Source: Chloroflexota bacterium (GTDB lineage: Bacteria > Chloroflexota > Anaerolineae > Anaerolineales > VGOW01). From it: a stretch of DNA of 64,000 bases. The stretch is taken from contig JACPWC010000126.1 in assembly GCA_016197225.1 (NCBI GenBank), positions 46,499-110,498 of the forward strand, in the 5' to 3' direction. Position 1 is the first letter of the stretch; each line of letters opens with the position of its first letter. Positions 16,642 to 25,106 of the stretch are shown piece after piece. Made by a program: the position numbers and the translations under genes. The notes under the pieces are model-generated. The model saw nothing but the letters and a program-made list of their open reading frames with translations, made no database searches and had not been told where the DNA came from.

Positions 16642-16705
16642 AGGTGACTGTCACTGGCTCCGAGCGCCCAGAATCTTGCGGTCTTACAGCCAGTGACAGT
16701 CACCT
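16642..16705. repeat. Perfect 18-bp inverted repeat
   Basis: AGGTGACTGTCACTGGCT and AGCCAGTGACAGTCACCT are exact reverse complements separated by 28 bases. It lies in the 90-base gap between the winged-helix gene and the membrane protein gene. Each arm itself contains the partly palindromic word GTGACTGTCAC. No T-tract follows on the minus strand. Confidence 0.85.
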
Positions 16706-16713
16706 TATCACTG

Positions 16714-16965
16714 CTACTTGCGCTTAATTTGCTTGAACTGGCTCATCGTCCGTTGGGCATTGGCCAGCACCAGCGCCCCATCCACGCTGTCTGGGTCGTC
16801 GCGGATGACCACGTAACCCCACTCGGCCATCTGGTTGAGCATGCTCCACGTCTCCTTGGGCGAAAGCCCCGTCTCTGCCGAGAGGCGGCTGGGGCTGGCG
16901 GCGCCGGCCTTTTCGATCCAGGCCAGCATCTTCTTTTGGGCATCGTTGAGTTCTTTAGGTTCCAT
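16714..16965 (-). CDS. Small winged-helix-like DNA-binding protein
   Basis: 83 residues from the ATG at 16965, chosen because GGAGAGG lies 8 bases upstream; an ATG at 16986 overlaps the stop of the glycosyltransferase gene (ATGA) and is possible. The helix pattern AQKKMLAWIEKAG, SPSRLSAETGLSPKETWSMLNQM (helix-turn-helix) and GYVVIRDD (wing) resembles MarR/IclR-type winged helices. No ligand domain. Its targets are unknown. Confidence 0.6.
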   Translation of the reverse strand: MEPKELNDAQKKMLAWIEKAGAASPSRLSAETGLSPKETWSMLNQMAEWGYVVIRDDPDSVDGALVLANAQRTMSQFKQIKRK

Positions 16966-16982
16966 CTGGCTTGCCTCTCCCT

Positions 16983-17711
16983 TCATTGACGATTATATAG
17001 CAAAACAGCTATCGCAAACTGCGGGAGAGCCAGCATTCTTTTCCAGCGCCAGGGCTGGCGAATGAGGCGGTGCAGCCACTCCAGCCCAAGCTTCTGCATC
17101 CAGCGCGGCGCGCGCTCGGCCACGCCGGCGACGAAGTCGAATGCCCCGCCCACGCCCATCATCACCGGCACGCGCAAGCGGTCGCGGTTGCGGGCGATCC
17201 ACTTGTCTTGCGCCGGAGCGCCGTAAGCCACCAACAACACGTCGGGCCGCGCGGCGCGGATGCGGGCGGTAATGGCTTCCTCTTCTTTTGAATCAGGCGA
17301 CCCGGCCCACGTTCCGGCGACGATCAAGTTGGGATGACGTGATTTGAGAATGGATGCAGTTTGATCGGCCACGCCCTCCGCCGCTCCCAACAAAAACAGC
17401 CGCCACCCATGTTTGGCCGCCTCTGTTGCAATGGCCGGAACCAGGTCCGACCCGGCCACCCGCTCGCGCAGAGGCTCGCCCAACACTTTAGACGCCCACA
17501 GCAGTCCAACGCCGTCCGGCAAACACAAATCGGCGTCGCGCAAAATCGTCATGAACTCCGAGTCAGCCCGGGCCGCCATCACGAACTCCGGGTTGGCCGT
17601 GCAAAGCTGGTGCGGCTGGCGGCTAGTGACGAAGTCAGCAATGAGACTCAGCGTCTCGGCTTGAGTAACGTTGTGAACGGGAACGGAGAGGATGTTTACG
17701 GTCGCTGGCAT
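16983..17711 (-). CDS. WecG/TagA/CpsF-family glycosyltransferase
   Basis: 242 residues from the ATG at 17711; the TTG at 17783 would add an atypical extension. The family's hallmarks are visible: TANPEFVMAAR, DLCLPDGVGLLWASK, FLLGAAEGVADQTA, PDVLLVAYGAPAQDKWI and VMMGVGGAFDFVAG. Members transfer a UDP-activated N-acetyl amino sugar to a lipid-linked acceptor in polysaccharide or teichoic acid assembly. It follows a GT4 glycosyltransferase on the same strand, so both probably serve cell-surface glycan synthesis. Confidence 0.92.
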   Translation of the reverse strand: MPATVNILSVPVHNVTQAETLSLIADFVTSRQPHQLCTANPEFVMAARADSEFMTILRDADLCLPDGVGLLWASKVLGEPLRERVAGSDLVPAIATEAAKHGWRLFLLGAAEGVADQTASILKSRHPNLIVAGTWAGSPDSKEEEAITARIRAARPDVLLVAYGAPAQDKWIARNRDRLRVPVMMGVGGAFDFVAGVAERAPRWMQKLGLEWLHRLIRQPWRWKRMLALPQFAIAVLLYNRQ

Positions 17712-17779
17712 AATTTGGTCAACGGACGCTTCGCGAGCGGATTGAACGGAACAACAAAAAAACAATCTGTTGAATACGT

Positions 17780-18886
17780 TCAATCCGTTGACCCTTTCCC
17801 TGATTCTTCAATTACCTTCAACGTCTGCTCTGCCGCGCGCTTCCACGAGAAGCGGGCCAGGTTGCGGAAGCCGTTCATCGTCATCGTCCGGCGCAACTCA
17901 GAGTCGGCCACAACTTGGCGGATGGCTTCGGCCAGAGCTTGAGTGTCGCGGGCCGGGATGATAAGGGCGGCATCCCCGGCCACTTCGGGCAGTGAGCCGC
18001 CGTCGGAGCAGATGACGGGCGTGCCGCAGGCCATCGCTTCCAGCACGGTGAAACCGAAGCCTTCATATAAAGAAGGCGCAACGTAGGCCGTGGCCGACGA
18101 GTACAAGGCGGCCAACTCGTCGTCGGCCACGTAATCCAAAAACATCACGCCTCTGGCCTTGCCCTTCTCGTAAATTGAATCGGCCAGCCAACCGCGCCGC
18201 CCGGCCAGCACCAGAGCGATTTGCGAAGGGTCGTAAGCGTCAATCAACCGCTCCAGATTCTTGCGCGGTTGGATCGTGCCAACGTGAAGCAGAAAGTTTT
18301 GGGTGAGGTTGTATTTTTCGAGGACAGGACTGCGACGCGAAGGATGACGAACAGGCTTGAGCGAGTCGTCGTAGCCGGGGTAGACGACGGCGATTTTTTC
18401 GGGCGGGGTGTAATAGTGTTCGACGAGGTCGCGTTTGGTAGCTTCGCTGTCGGCGATTAAGGCCGAGGCGTAGCGGGCGCTGAAGCGCGTTGACCAGTCG
18501 AGGTAGAGCCGCTGGCCGGGCGGGTGAGCGTCGGGGAAGCGCAGGTAGCCCAGGTCGTGAACGGTGACGACCGACGGGCAGGGATGGTAGAGAGGCAGAA
18601 CATGGGCCGGGATGAAGAGGCGGTTTGGCCTGGATCGGCGCAGTTCATTGGAGAGGCCGAGGTGAGTCCACAGGCGTCGTTGATGGATGATTACGTTAGT
18701 GACTCGATGGTTGGGCAGTTCGCGCCAGCGGGTTAGGTGGTTGGGCGGCGGCTCGTCACGAAAATAGAGCCGCCACTCGTGGGGCGAGTCCAGGTTGAGC
18801 AGGGCGCGAGTGATGGCCAGCGAGTAGGCTTCGGTGCCGGTGCGGCGGGCGGCCGTCGCCCGGCTGGCGTCAACGCCGATGATCAT
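17780..18886 (-). CDS. GT4-family (GT-B fold) glycosyltransferase
   Basis: A 368-residue two-Rossmann-domain enzyme. It begins MIIGVDASRATAARRTGTE, has TVHDLGYLRFPD in the N-terminal domain, and the linker FLLHVGTIQPRKNLERLI that opens the nucleotide-sugar domain. The donor-binding signature is APSLYEGFGFTVLEAMACG with the catalytic E-x7-E pattern, then VICSDGGSLPEVAGDAAL. It probably adds a hexose during surface polysaccharide assembly. One base separates its start from the stop of the small membrane protein gene on the same strand. Confidence 0.93.
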   Translation of the reverse strand: MIIGVDASRATAARRTGTEAYSLAITRALLNLDSPHEWRLYFRDEPPPNHLTRWRELPNHRVTNVIIHQRRLWTHLGLSNELRRSRPNRLFIPAHVLPLYHPCPSVVTVHDLGYLRFPDAHPPGQRLYLDWSTRFSARYASALIADSEATKRDLVEHYYTPPEKIAVVYPGYDDSLKPVRHPSRRSPVLEKYNLTQNFLLHVGTIQPRKNLERLIDAYDPSQIALVLAGRRGWLADSIYEKGKARGVMFLDYVADDELAALYSSATAYVAPSLYEGFGFTVLEAMACGTPVICSDGGSLPEVAGDAALIIPARDTQALAEAIRQVVADSELRRTMTMNGFRNLARFSWKRAAEQTLKVIEESGKGSTD

Positions 18887-19408
18887 TTAGACGTTACTGC
18901 GGCGCGACAAACTGTTCACCAGCACCAGCAGGCCGGCCAGGATGAGAGCCACCGGCCAGTATTGCACGGCCTGACGCACCAGGGCCGAGTCGAACAGCCC
19001 CAGAACCGGGGCCAGAAAGACAAAACCGACCACCAGAGCGATGACAGCCGGGACGAGCAGGCCGCGCCGCGACGGGTCAACGATCCATTGAACAAGGAAA
19101 GCAACGCCGCCGATGAGAACGAACACAGGCCAGTATTGCTCCATTTGCCCCCAGCCGAGATAGCCGAGGGTGAAGGCGAAAAAGAAAGCGCCGGCCAGCG
19201 TGGCGGCCACGCCCATAAACACCTGCCCCGAGTCTTGCCTGCCGCCGGCGAAGTATCGTACCAGGAGGTTCAGGCCAAAGAGGAACGGAATGGCCGGCCA
19301 GAGCGCAGTCAGGTCGGGCAGTTGGACGCCAAGATTCTGCGCCAACAGCCACCCGCCAAGCGCCACCAGAATGAGGCCGACGAGAATTGGGGAGCGAGTT
19401 TTATACAT
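18887..19408 (-). CDS. Small multi-span membrane protein (LiaF/DUF5668-type N-terminal fold)
   Basis: 173 residues from the ATG at 19408, chosen because GGAGGG stands upstream. It has about six hydrophobic segments in pairs: PILVGLILVALGGWLLAQN, WPAIPFLFGLNLLV, MGVAATLAGAFFFAFTLG and so on, with the repeated word ALWP/QYWPV. This resembles the LiaI/LiaF-like transmembrane module found in envelope-stress proteins. No soluble domain follows. Confidence 0.72.
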   Translation of the reverse strand: MYKTRSPILVGLILVALGGWLLAQNLGVQLPDLTALWPAIPFLFGLNLLVRYFAGGRQDSGQVFMGVAATLAGAFFFAFTLGYLGWGQMEQYWPVFVLIGGVAFLVQWIVDPSRRGLLVPAVIALVVGFVFLAPVLGLFDSALVRQAVQYWPVALILAGLLVLVNSLSRRSNV

Positions 19409-19445
19409 GGAGACCCTCCGTTGAGATGATAGATCGCAATGATGA

Positions 19446-20066
19446 CTATTCTTCCAAGACCGCAACAATGGCCTCGATGGAGATTGGCCCGACGCGCAAA
19501 ATTTCCGGCGGCTCAACTGTGCAATCCAATACGGTTGAAGGCATGCCGCCCGGACACGGGCCGCCGTCAATCAACAACTCAATCCGGCCATTGAGGTCGG
19601 CCAGCACAGCGGGCGCGTGCAAGTGGCTGTTCATGCCAGAGAGGTTGGCGCTGGTGACGGCCAGCGGACCGGCGAGCGTGAGCAGAGCACGGGCAACCGC
19701 ATGGTTGGGCAGGCGCACGCCGATCGTTGGATAGGCCGAGACGATTTCCGGCACGGTTGATAATTTGGGGACGACGATGGTGAGCGCGCCCGGCCAGAAG
19801 GCTTCAGCCAGTTTTTTTGCGGAGGGTGTGACCCTGGCCGCCACTTTGCTCACATCCCCGGTTTGGCCGACGAGGACGGGGATAGCCTTTTCTGGCGGTC
19901 GCCCTTTCGCCTCGTAGAGCCGAGCCACCGCGTCGGCGTCGAACACAATCGCCCCAATACCGTACACAGTGTCGGTCGGGAAGGCCACGACACCGCCGCG
20001 TTTCAAAACTTCGAGGGCGTGAGGCAGGGTGTCGGGAGAGTCGGCGGAGAGAACTTCGGTCTTCAT
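19446..20066 (-). CDS. Threonylcarbamoyl-AMP synthase (Sua5/YciO/YrdC family)
   Basis: 206 residues from the ATG at 20066 (MKTEVLSADSPDT); the longer frame runs through a hairpin repeat. It makes threonylcarbamoyl-AMP for t6A37 of tRNAs reading ANN codons. Visible motifs are GGVVAFPTDTVYGIGA, the KGRPPEKAIPVLV segment with the conserved Lys/Arg that bind triphosphate, GVRLPNHAVARALL and PLAVTSANLSG. No Sua5 C-terminal domain is present, so it is the TsaC-length type. Confidence 0.93.
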   Translation of the reverse strand: MKTEVLSADSPDTLPHALEVLKRGGVVAFPTDTVYGIGAIVFDADAVARLYEAKGRPPEKAIPVLVGQTGDVSKVAARVTPSAKKLAEAFWPGALTIVVPKLSTVPEIVSAYPTIGVRLPNHAVARALLTLAGPLAVTSANLSGMNSHLHAPAVLADLNGRIELLIDGGPCPGGMPSTVLDCTVEPPEILRVGPISIEAIVAVLEE

Positions 20067-20067
20067 G

Positions 20068-20118
20068 CCAGTGATCAGTGAACAGTGATCAGTCAGACTG
20101 ATCACTGCTCACTGATGA
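20068..20118. repeat. Inverted repeat of CAGTGATCAGTGAACAGTG words
   Basis: CAGTGATCAGTGAACAGTGATCAG-type words are followed by CTGATCACTGCTCACTGATG. The hairpin fills the gap between the Sua5 gene and the HAD gene and its right arm encodes the last codons of the HAD protein (SSVSSDQSD). This is a different hairpin word from family A but the same architecture. Confidence 0.7.
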
Positions 20119-20937
20119 CTTATCTTCAAGATACTTCTCCAACGCCACCGCCGCTCCATCTTCACTCAACGGCGGCGCGACCCAGTCGGCGGCGGCGCGG
20201 GCGGCGGGGCTACAGTTGCCCATCGCCACGCCCACACCCGCCCACTTCAACATCTCGGCGTCGTTGTCGTTGTCGCCCACCGCCAGCACTTCTTCACGAG
20301 AAATGTTCAGATGCGCCGCCAGCCATTCGAGGCCGGTCGCCTTGCTCATGCCGCGCGGCAGGCCCTCGACCAGAATCGGGTGCGAGGGTACGACGGTGAT
20401 CGCGGCCAGCGTCTTGTCGAAGCTGGCTCTGAGTTCGGCGGCCAGGGCGTCGCGCTCGGCGGTGTCGTGCAAAGAGAGGATAAACTTATGTGGCGTTTCT
20501 GGCAAGTCGGTGAGGAAATTGTCCACCCGCTTCCAGTTGGACACTTTGAGCAAGTTGAACAGCGCTTCAGGATGGTTGGACTCGCGGGGCAGGTAGATCA
20601 TGTCCGGGCTTTCGAACTGCAAGTTCCAGCCGCGCTCTTCGGCCAGCCGGACGATGATAGGCACTACGGCGGGGTCGAGCCGGGTTTCGTGCAAAACCTT
20701 GTGGGCGCGGTAGTCGTAGACGATGCCGCCCTGAAAGCAGATGAGGGGCGCGGTGAGGCCGAGTTCGGCGGCGAACTGGTCGGTGGGCGAAGGGCCGCGC
20801 CCGGTGGCCAGGGTGACGACCACGCCCTGCGCCTGAGCGCGGGCAATGGCGGCTTTGACGCGCGGGCCAAGTGTGAGATCGTGGCCGACGAGCGTGCCGT
20901 CGAGGTCGAAGGCGGCGAGACGAATCACGAAATTCAC
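20089..20937 (-). CDS. Cof-type HAD-superfamily phosphatase
   Basis: About 282 residues. HAD motif I is AAFDLDGTLVG (nucleophile Asp and acid Asp), motif II is VVTLATGRG, the Cof cap domain follows, and motif III/IV are KATGLEWLAAHL and VLAVGDNDNDAEMLKWAGVGVAMGN. Such enzymes dephosphorylate small sugar or vitamin phosphates. The start is uncertain: GTG 20937, GTG 20928 or TTG 20946 are in frame and no ATG lies before motif I. The C-terminal tail is partly encoded by a hairpin repeat. Confidence 0.9.
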   Translation of the reverse strand: MNFVIRLAAFDLDGTLVGHDLTLGPRVKAAIARAQAQGVVVTLATGRGPSPTDQFAAELGLTAPLICFQGGIVYDYRAHKVLHETRLDPAVVPIIVRLAEERGWNLQFESPDMIYLPRESNHPEALFNLLKVSNWKRVDNFLTDLPETPHKFILSLHDTAERDALAAELRASFDKTLAAITVVPSHPILVEGLPRGMSKATGLEWLAAHLNISREEVLAVGDNDNDAEMLKWAGVGVAMGNCSPAARAAADWVAPPLSEDGAAVALEKYLEDKSSVSSDQSD

Positions 20938-20973
20938 AATTCTCAATTAGAGATTGGAGACAGTATACAACAG

Positions 20974-22179
20974 CTACGGTTGCCACTGAGGCGAGAGGTT
21001 GTCTCCGGCGTTAATGGTCAACTGGGCGTGTTGATATGTGTCGTAAACGTTGACGATGTAAATGTTGGCTTGGTCGTCTGCTTTTGAGTTGTAGGCCAGC
21101 CACTGGCCGTCGGGCGACAAGCTGAGCGCACTGCCTTCCATCATTTCCGCGTCAAGCAACACTTCTCTGCGGTCCGATCCATCATCGTTCACCACGTAGA
21201 CTTTCAGTTTGGGGGCGTTGAAATTGCTGGCAACGTAAAGCATGAAATCGCCTGTTGGCAGCCAGAGGATAGCTGTAGGATAACTGCTCGTAAAACTGAT
21301 CAGAGATTGCCCGCCCGTGCCGTCCGGGTTAACGATCGCCAGCCTGTCTCCCGCATAACAAGTTAACTTGCTGTCTGGCGACCAGGTGTAGTTGTAGCAA
21401 GAGTTGCTCGTGAAACGGTTCAAGCTGAACGGCGTTTCCTCGGGCCGGCCCAGGTAGAGTTGTGACTCTTGCAAAGGGCCGGCCATTATTAAAGCAACGT
21501 AGTTGCCGTCGGGCGACCAACTCGGTTGCCACACATAAGTATCCTTGTTCTGATAAAGGGTTGTGGCGCCGGAGCCATTGGCCCGAATCAGATCAAGCGA
21601 GCCGGGGCGGGGTTGCTGGCCAACCTGCCAGACTCTGCCTCTCAGCGCCAGAATCCGTTCCCCATCCGGCGACCACGACAAAGGATAGCTGTAAGCTGTG
21701 TTCGTGCCTTTAGTCTTCGTGAGTTGCTTTAAGTTTGAGCCATCGGCGTTCATCGCGTAAATTTCCAGCCAGCCGGTGCGGGTGGAGAAGAAGGCAAGGC
21801 GCGAGCCGTCGGGCGACCAGAGCGGCGCGTAATCCTCAGCCGGGTTATCAGTCAGATTAATGGGGAAGGCGTTACCTGCATCCACAACGTAGATTTCAGA
21901 GTTGCCATCTCGATTAGACTCGAAAGCAATGAGGCCGGCGGGCTGGGTGATGGCGGGAGTTGTTGGCGTTGGAGACGGGATAGTGGTTTCAGCAGGATGA
22001 TCGCTAGTGGCGGTGAGGGTGGGCGCAGGTTTGGCGGTCTTGACCGGGAGTGGCGTTGCTGTCGGTTGCAGTGTTGGCGCTGGGTCTCGCCCCTTGAACG
22101 CGCCGCCGATGTACATGACGAAGACGACCAGCCCGCCGAGGAGGACGACTTCGATGAGGGTAAATACTTTCTGACTCAT
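20974..22179 (-). CDS. Membrane-anchored TolB-like (PD40) beta-propeller protein, paralogue 1
   Basis: About 401 residues from the ATG at 22179, which overlaps the stop of the upstream paralogue (ATGA). A single N-terminal span (FTLIEVVLLGGLVVFVMYIGG) anchors the protein; a Pro/Thr-rich linker (TPLPVKTAKPAPT and similar) follows to about residue 85. The rest consists of PD40 blades with the repeated signature WSPDGSRLAF / SWSPDGNYVAL and NRDGNSEIYVVDAG. Such proteins are probably extracytoplasmic binding propellers; the partner is unknown. It is clearly a tandem duplicate of 22176-23399. Confidence 0.9.
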   Translation of the reverse strand: MSQKVFTLIEVVLLGGLVVFVMYIGGAFKGRDPAPTLQPTATPLPVKTAKPAPTLTATSDHPAETTIPSPTPTTPAITQPAGLIAFESNRDGNSEIYVVDAGNAFPINLTDNPAEDYAPLWSPDGSRLAFFSTRTGWLEIYAMNADGSNLKQLTKTKGTNTAYSYPLSWSPDGERILALRGRVWQVGQQPRPGSLDLIRANGSGATTLYQNKDTYVWQPSWSPDGNYVALIMAGPLQESQLYLGRPEETPFSLNRFTSNSCYNYTWSPDSKLTCYAGDRLAIVNPDGTGGQSLISFTSSYPTAILWLPTGDFMLYVASNFNAPKLKVYVVNDDGSDRREVLLDAEMMEGSALSLSPDGQWLAYNSKADDQANIYIVNVYDTYQHAQLTINAGDNLSPQWQP

Positions 22180-23399
22180 GGCATTTGCTTTGGCCTCGGT
22201 TGCCATTGCGGCGAGAAGTTATAACTGGTGTCGCTGGTTAACTGGCGATATTGGCTGGGCTCATAAATGTTGACTATGTAAATATCGGCGAGATCGCCTT
22301 TCACCAGGCTATAAGCGATCCACTGCCCATCCGGCGACCAGCTTGGGATGATATTGAAGGCTGTTTCTGATTCGCGGACATCAATGATTTTTAGATTCTC
22401 TGAGCCATTGGCGTTAATGGCAAAGAGTCTTCGAGTGGGGTTCTGATCACTCTGTGGAATGAACATGGTGGCGAGAAAGAGAAGGTGTTGCCCGTCGGGT
22501 GACCAAGCGACGCCCTCAACAAAGCCGTCGCCGGACAAGCCGGTTGGCCTTGTCTTGGCTTCTGACCCGTCAGGATTCATAGTAACACTCTCTCGATCTC
22601 CGAAGCAGGTAATTTTGCTGTCCGGCGACCAAATATATTTGTCGCATGGGTTGCCCTGGAAATAGTTCAAGCCGAAAGGCGCCTCTCCGACCTCTCCAAC
22701 GTGGACTCTTAGCGCCGAAGAGGAAGAATCACTTCCGGTGACGGCAATGTATTTGCCATCAGGCGACCAGCTTGCCTGCAAAATATAAAACTCGGTACTG
22801 CTGTACAGGGTCTTGACGCCGGAACCGTCAGACCGAATCAGGTCTAGCGAACTCAACACATATCGCTGGCCGGGCCGGGCCTCGTGTCTCACGATCACAA
22901 TCTGCCTGCCATCCGGCGACCAGGAAACAAAAGGATAGTAGCCAGTCTTCGTGTCCTGGGTGTCTTGGGTGTGGGTGAGTTGGATAACCTCAGCGCCGTC
23001 GGCGTTCATCACGTAGATTTCCGGCTCGCCGCTTCGATCAGAGGTGAAGGCCAGGCGCGAACCGTCAGGCGACCAGGCAATCAATCCATCAGACTCCGGG
23101 TTATTCGTCAGGTTGGTTTGAATACCTGTCTCGACATCCACCACGTAAATCTCAGGGTTGCCGTCCCGGAAAGAGTCGAAAGCGATGAGGCCGATGGGTT
23201 GAGTGAGGGCGGGCGGTGCGGGCGTGACAGAAGGAACAGGAGTGATGTTGAGTGTTGCGGTTGGCGCGAGTTGGGTAGGGGCGGGTTGTGGCGTCGGCAC
23301 CGCGTCCGGCGCTTTGAACGCGCCGCCGATGTACATGACGAAGACGACCAGCCCGCCGAGCACAACGACTTCGATGAAGGTGAAGAGTTTCTGATTCAT
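22176..23399 (-). CDS. Membrane-anchored TolB-like (PD40) beta-propeller protein, paralogue 2
   Basis: 407 residues with the same plan as its downstream neighbour: N-terminal span (FTFIEVVVLGGLVVFVMYIGG), a Pro/Thr-rich linker, then about six PD40 blades (AWSPDGSRLAFTSDRSG, SWSPDGRQIVIV, SWSPDGKYIAVTG, PSWSPDGQWIAYS). The first 45 codons and the blade signatures are close to identical to paralogue 1, while ligand loops differ. Both encode a LIAFDS/LIAFES-R-GNPEIYVVD segment at the start of the propeller. The pair is likely one operon. Confidence 0.9.
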   Translation of the reverse strand: MNQKLFTFIEVVVLGGLVVFVMYIGGAFKAPDAVPTPQPAPTQLAPTATLNITPVPSVTPAPPALTQPIGLIAFDSFRDGNPEIYVVDVETGIQTNLTNNPESDGLIAWSPDGSRLAFTSDRSGEPEIYVMNADGAEVIQLTHTQDTQDTKTGYYPFVSWSPDGRQIVIVRHEARPGQRYVLSSLDLIRSDGSGVKTLYSSTEFYILQASWSPDGKYIAVTGSDSSSSALRVHVGEVGEAPFGLNYFQGNPCDKYIWSPDSKITCFGDRESVTMNPDGSEAKTRPTGLSGDGFVEGVAWSPDGQHLLFLATMFIPQSDQNPTRRLFAINANGSENLKIIDVRESETAFNIIPSWSPDGQWIAYSLVKGDLADIYIVNIYEPSQYRQLTSDTSYNFSPQWQPRPKQMP

Positions 23400-23523
23400 A
23401 ACTGTAGGAGCAAGTTAGCGCTTGCCCCTACAGGATTATACAGCGGCGAATCATTGTCGAGCGGCGCGAGCGGAGCGAGTCAAGGGGCGCTCCGCTTAGG
23501 GTGCTTGCCAGGGTTTAGGAGAG

Positions 23524-24237
23524 TCAGGCCGCGACGGCCTGGGAATGAGTCACGGGTTGAGGGTTGGTGGCGGCGATGAACCCGGCGAACATGATCGCCG
23601 CGCCGAGCAGTTCGCTCACATACAGCCAGTCGCCCAGTCCAAACTTGATGAACACTCCAGCCATCGCCGGCATCAGCGCCCCGGCGGCGATCAACGCGTT
23701 GCCGATCACGCGATGAGGCAGGACGCGCTTGCGGGCGAAGAGATAGGCCGACCAGGCCGCGCCGCCGATGAGGCCGATGGAGCCGTAGATATTCAAGATG
23801 ACGGTGAGGAACCGGGTGAGGCCGTCTCTGGTCATCAACTCTTTGTACTGCGCCGAGACCGGAACGTGCGGGTTGAACGCCGCGCCGTCCACATGCGAGC
23901 CAAAGACGCTGATGATGGCGAAGATGGAGACAGCGGTGAGCAGGGCGGTGAGCATGTCGGCCACGCCGCGCCGCCGAACCAGCAGATGCACCGTGCCCTG
24001 CCCCAGCCAGGCGGCAGTGAGCATGGCTCCGCTGAGATACCAGACGCGCAGGGCAACCTCGCTCCAGCCGAGCGCGAGGTACGACTCGGTGAACGTGCCC
24101 GCCGCATACAAAATCAGGCCGACGCCCCACAACAACAGGTGGATGCCACGACGTTGAGCGTAGCGTTGAAACACGGCCGCGGCGAACACAAGCGTGACGA
24201 GGGTTGAGAGGAAGGGAAGGTATTTGAGGATGGTCAT
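23524..24237 (-). CDS. Seven-span membrane protein of unknown function
   Basis: About 237 residues from the ATG at 24237 (MTILKYLPFLSTLVTLV). Seven hydrophobic segments are visible, with loops FQRYAQRRG after span 1, FTESYLALGWSEVALRVWYLSG and ARKRVLPHRVIGN. The arrangement resembles the 7TM sensor-type or regulator membrane proteins but I see no ligand motif. It stands alone between the PD40 pair and the BldC-like regulator. The gap 23400-23523 shows only a GCGAGCG/CGCTC-type small hairpin. Confidence 0.65.
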   Translation of the reverse strand: MTILKYLPFLSTLVTLVFAAAVFQRYAQRRGIHLLLWGVGLILYAAGTFTESYLALGWSEVALRVWYLSGAMLTAAWLGQGTVHLLVRRRGVADMLTALLTAVSIFAIISVFGSHVDGAAFNPHVPVSAQYKELMTRDGLTRFLTVILNIYGSIGLIGGAAWSAYLFARKRVLPHRVIGNALIAAGALMPAMAGVFIKFGLGDWLYVSELLGAAIMFAGFIAATNPQPVTHSQAVAA

Positions 24238-24289
24238 GTTCAGCTCTGTTGCCTCAAACGTCAAACGCAACACGTAAATAATTTACGGC

Positions 24290-24931
24290 TTACGTTTTAC
24301 GTTCGGTTTCATGGGCCTCGACGAGGGCTACCAGAATTTCGTTGGTGAAGTGAGATGTCAATTGGTGAAGCTCGGCCAGCGATTGCGGCGGACGATTGCC
24401 GGCGGCTTCGACCATTTGCAGAACACTTTCAGTGAGAAAGGCGCGAAAGTATAGAAAGGCGCGCACACTTTCAGCAAGTGAAAGCTTGCCGGCTTTGCCC
24501 AGGCGGTAATAATCGGCGCCCATTTGCCGGGCTTCAATTAGAAGCGGCTCACGCTCGCCGTTTTGGGCGCCGGCAAGATACCGTCTCAGAAGGTCAAGCA
24601 GTTTATGGCTGGCTTCTCGATGCGCCGCCCGCGCCGTCTCAGATAGTTTTGCATACCAGGGCAGTTGGCTTAAGTGGCCGTCGCTCATTTCCATCCGCGC
24701 CCGGCCCAGGGCCGACTGGATGACGAGCGACGCGCCGGGCGGCGGCCCCTTGCGCTGATGGACGGCCCATTGCTCCAGGTCGGGCCGTCGAAAACGGCGG
24801 TGCCCCCCGCTCGTCCTCTGCGACGGCAGTTCGCCCTTGTCGGCCCAGGTGCGCACACTGGACGGGTGAACGCCCAGCAGATGCGCCGCCTCGGATAGAT
24901 TCAACCATTCGCGGTCAGGAATATCGGCCAT
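24290..24931 (-). CDS. BldC/MerR-type helix-turn-helix regulator with C-terminal sensor-like domain
   Basis: A 213-residue protein. Residues 8-55 are a MerR/BldC-like winged helix: WLNLSEAAHLLGVHPSSVRTWADKGELPSQRTSGGHRRFRRPDLEQW, read here as helix-turn-helix plus wing. The C-terminal ~130 residues are helical with no recognised ligand motif and contain a repeated LL-Y-rich helix (RRYLAGAQNGEREPLLIEARQMG). A near-consensus promoter lies 13-40 bases upstream, so the transcript has almost no 5' leader. Confidence 0.83.
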   Translation of the reverse strand: MADIPDREWLNLSEAAHLLGVHPSSVRTWADKGELPSQRTSGGHRRFRRPDLEQWAVHQRKGPPPGASLVIQSALGRARMEMSDGHLSQLPWYAKLSETARAAHREASHKLLDLLRRYLAGAQNGEREPLLIEARQMGADYYRLGKAGKLSLAESVRAFLYFRAFLTESVLQMVEAAGNRPPQSLAELHQLTSHFTNEILVALVEAHETERKT

Positions 24932-24943
24932 AAAGTTGGGTGA

Positions 24944-24971
24944 ATCTTATCGCCGTGTGAGATTTTGTCAA
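24944..24971 (-). promoter_or_regulatory. Sigma-70-type promoter of the BldC-like regulator gene
   Basis: On the minus strand TTGACA (24971-24966) and TAAGAT (24949-24944) are separated by 16 bases. Transcription would start about 24937, only a few bases before the ATG at 24931, so the mRNA would be nearly leaderless. Confidence 0.65.
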
Positions 24972-25043
24972 TTTACAAATGTCATATAAGGTGGAGTATA
25001 CTCGTCAGGGGCTTTACGACAGCCAAACTGTCCAGGTAAACAG

Positions 25044-25106
25044 ATGGCAACTATTTCTAGACAGGAAATTATAGAGGCGCTTTCACAGTATGGCAGTAAC
25101 AATTGA
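25044..25106 (+). CDS. Short upstream reading frame, possible gene remnant
   Basis: A 20-codon frame starting MATISRQEIIEAL that overlaps the start of the next gene in another frame. The peptide resembles the first residues of nucleotidyltransferase-type antitoxin partners. It may be a leader peptide or the N-terminal scar of a deleted gene. No clear ribosome site. Confidence 0.3.
   Translation: MATISRQEIIEALSQYGSNN

Noticed and set aside
20938..20946. TTG 20946 as the start of the HAD phosphatase
   Set aside because: GTG codons at 20937 and 20928 are closer to the conserved core; there is no supporting ribosome site for the TTG.
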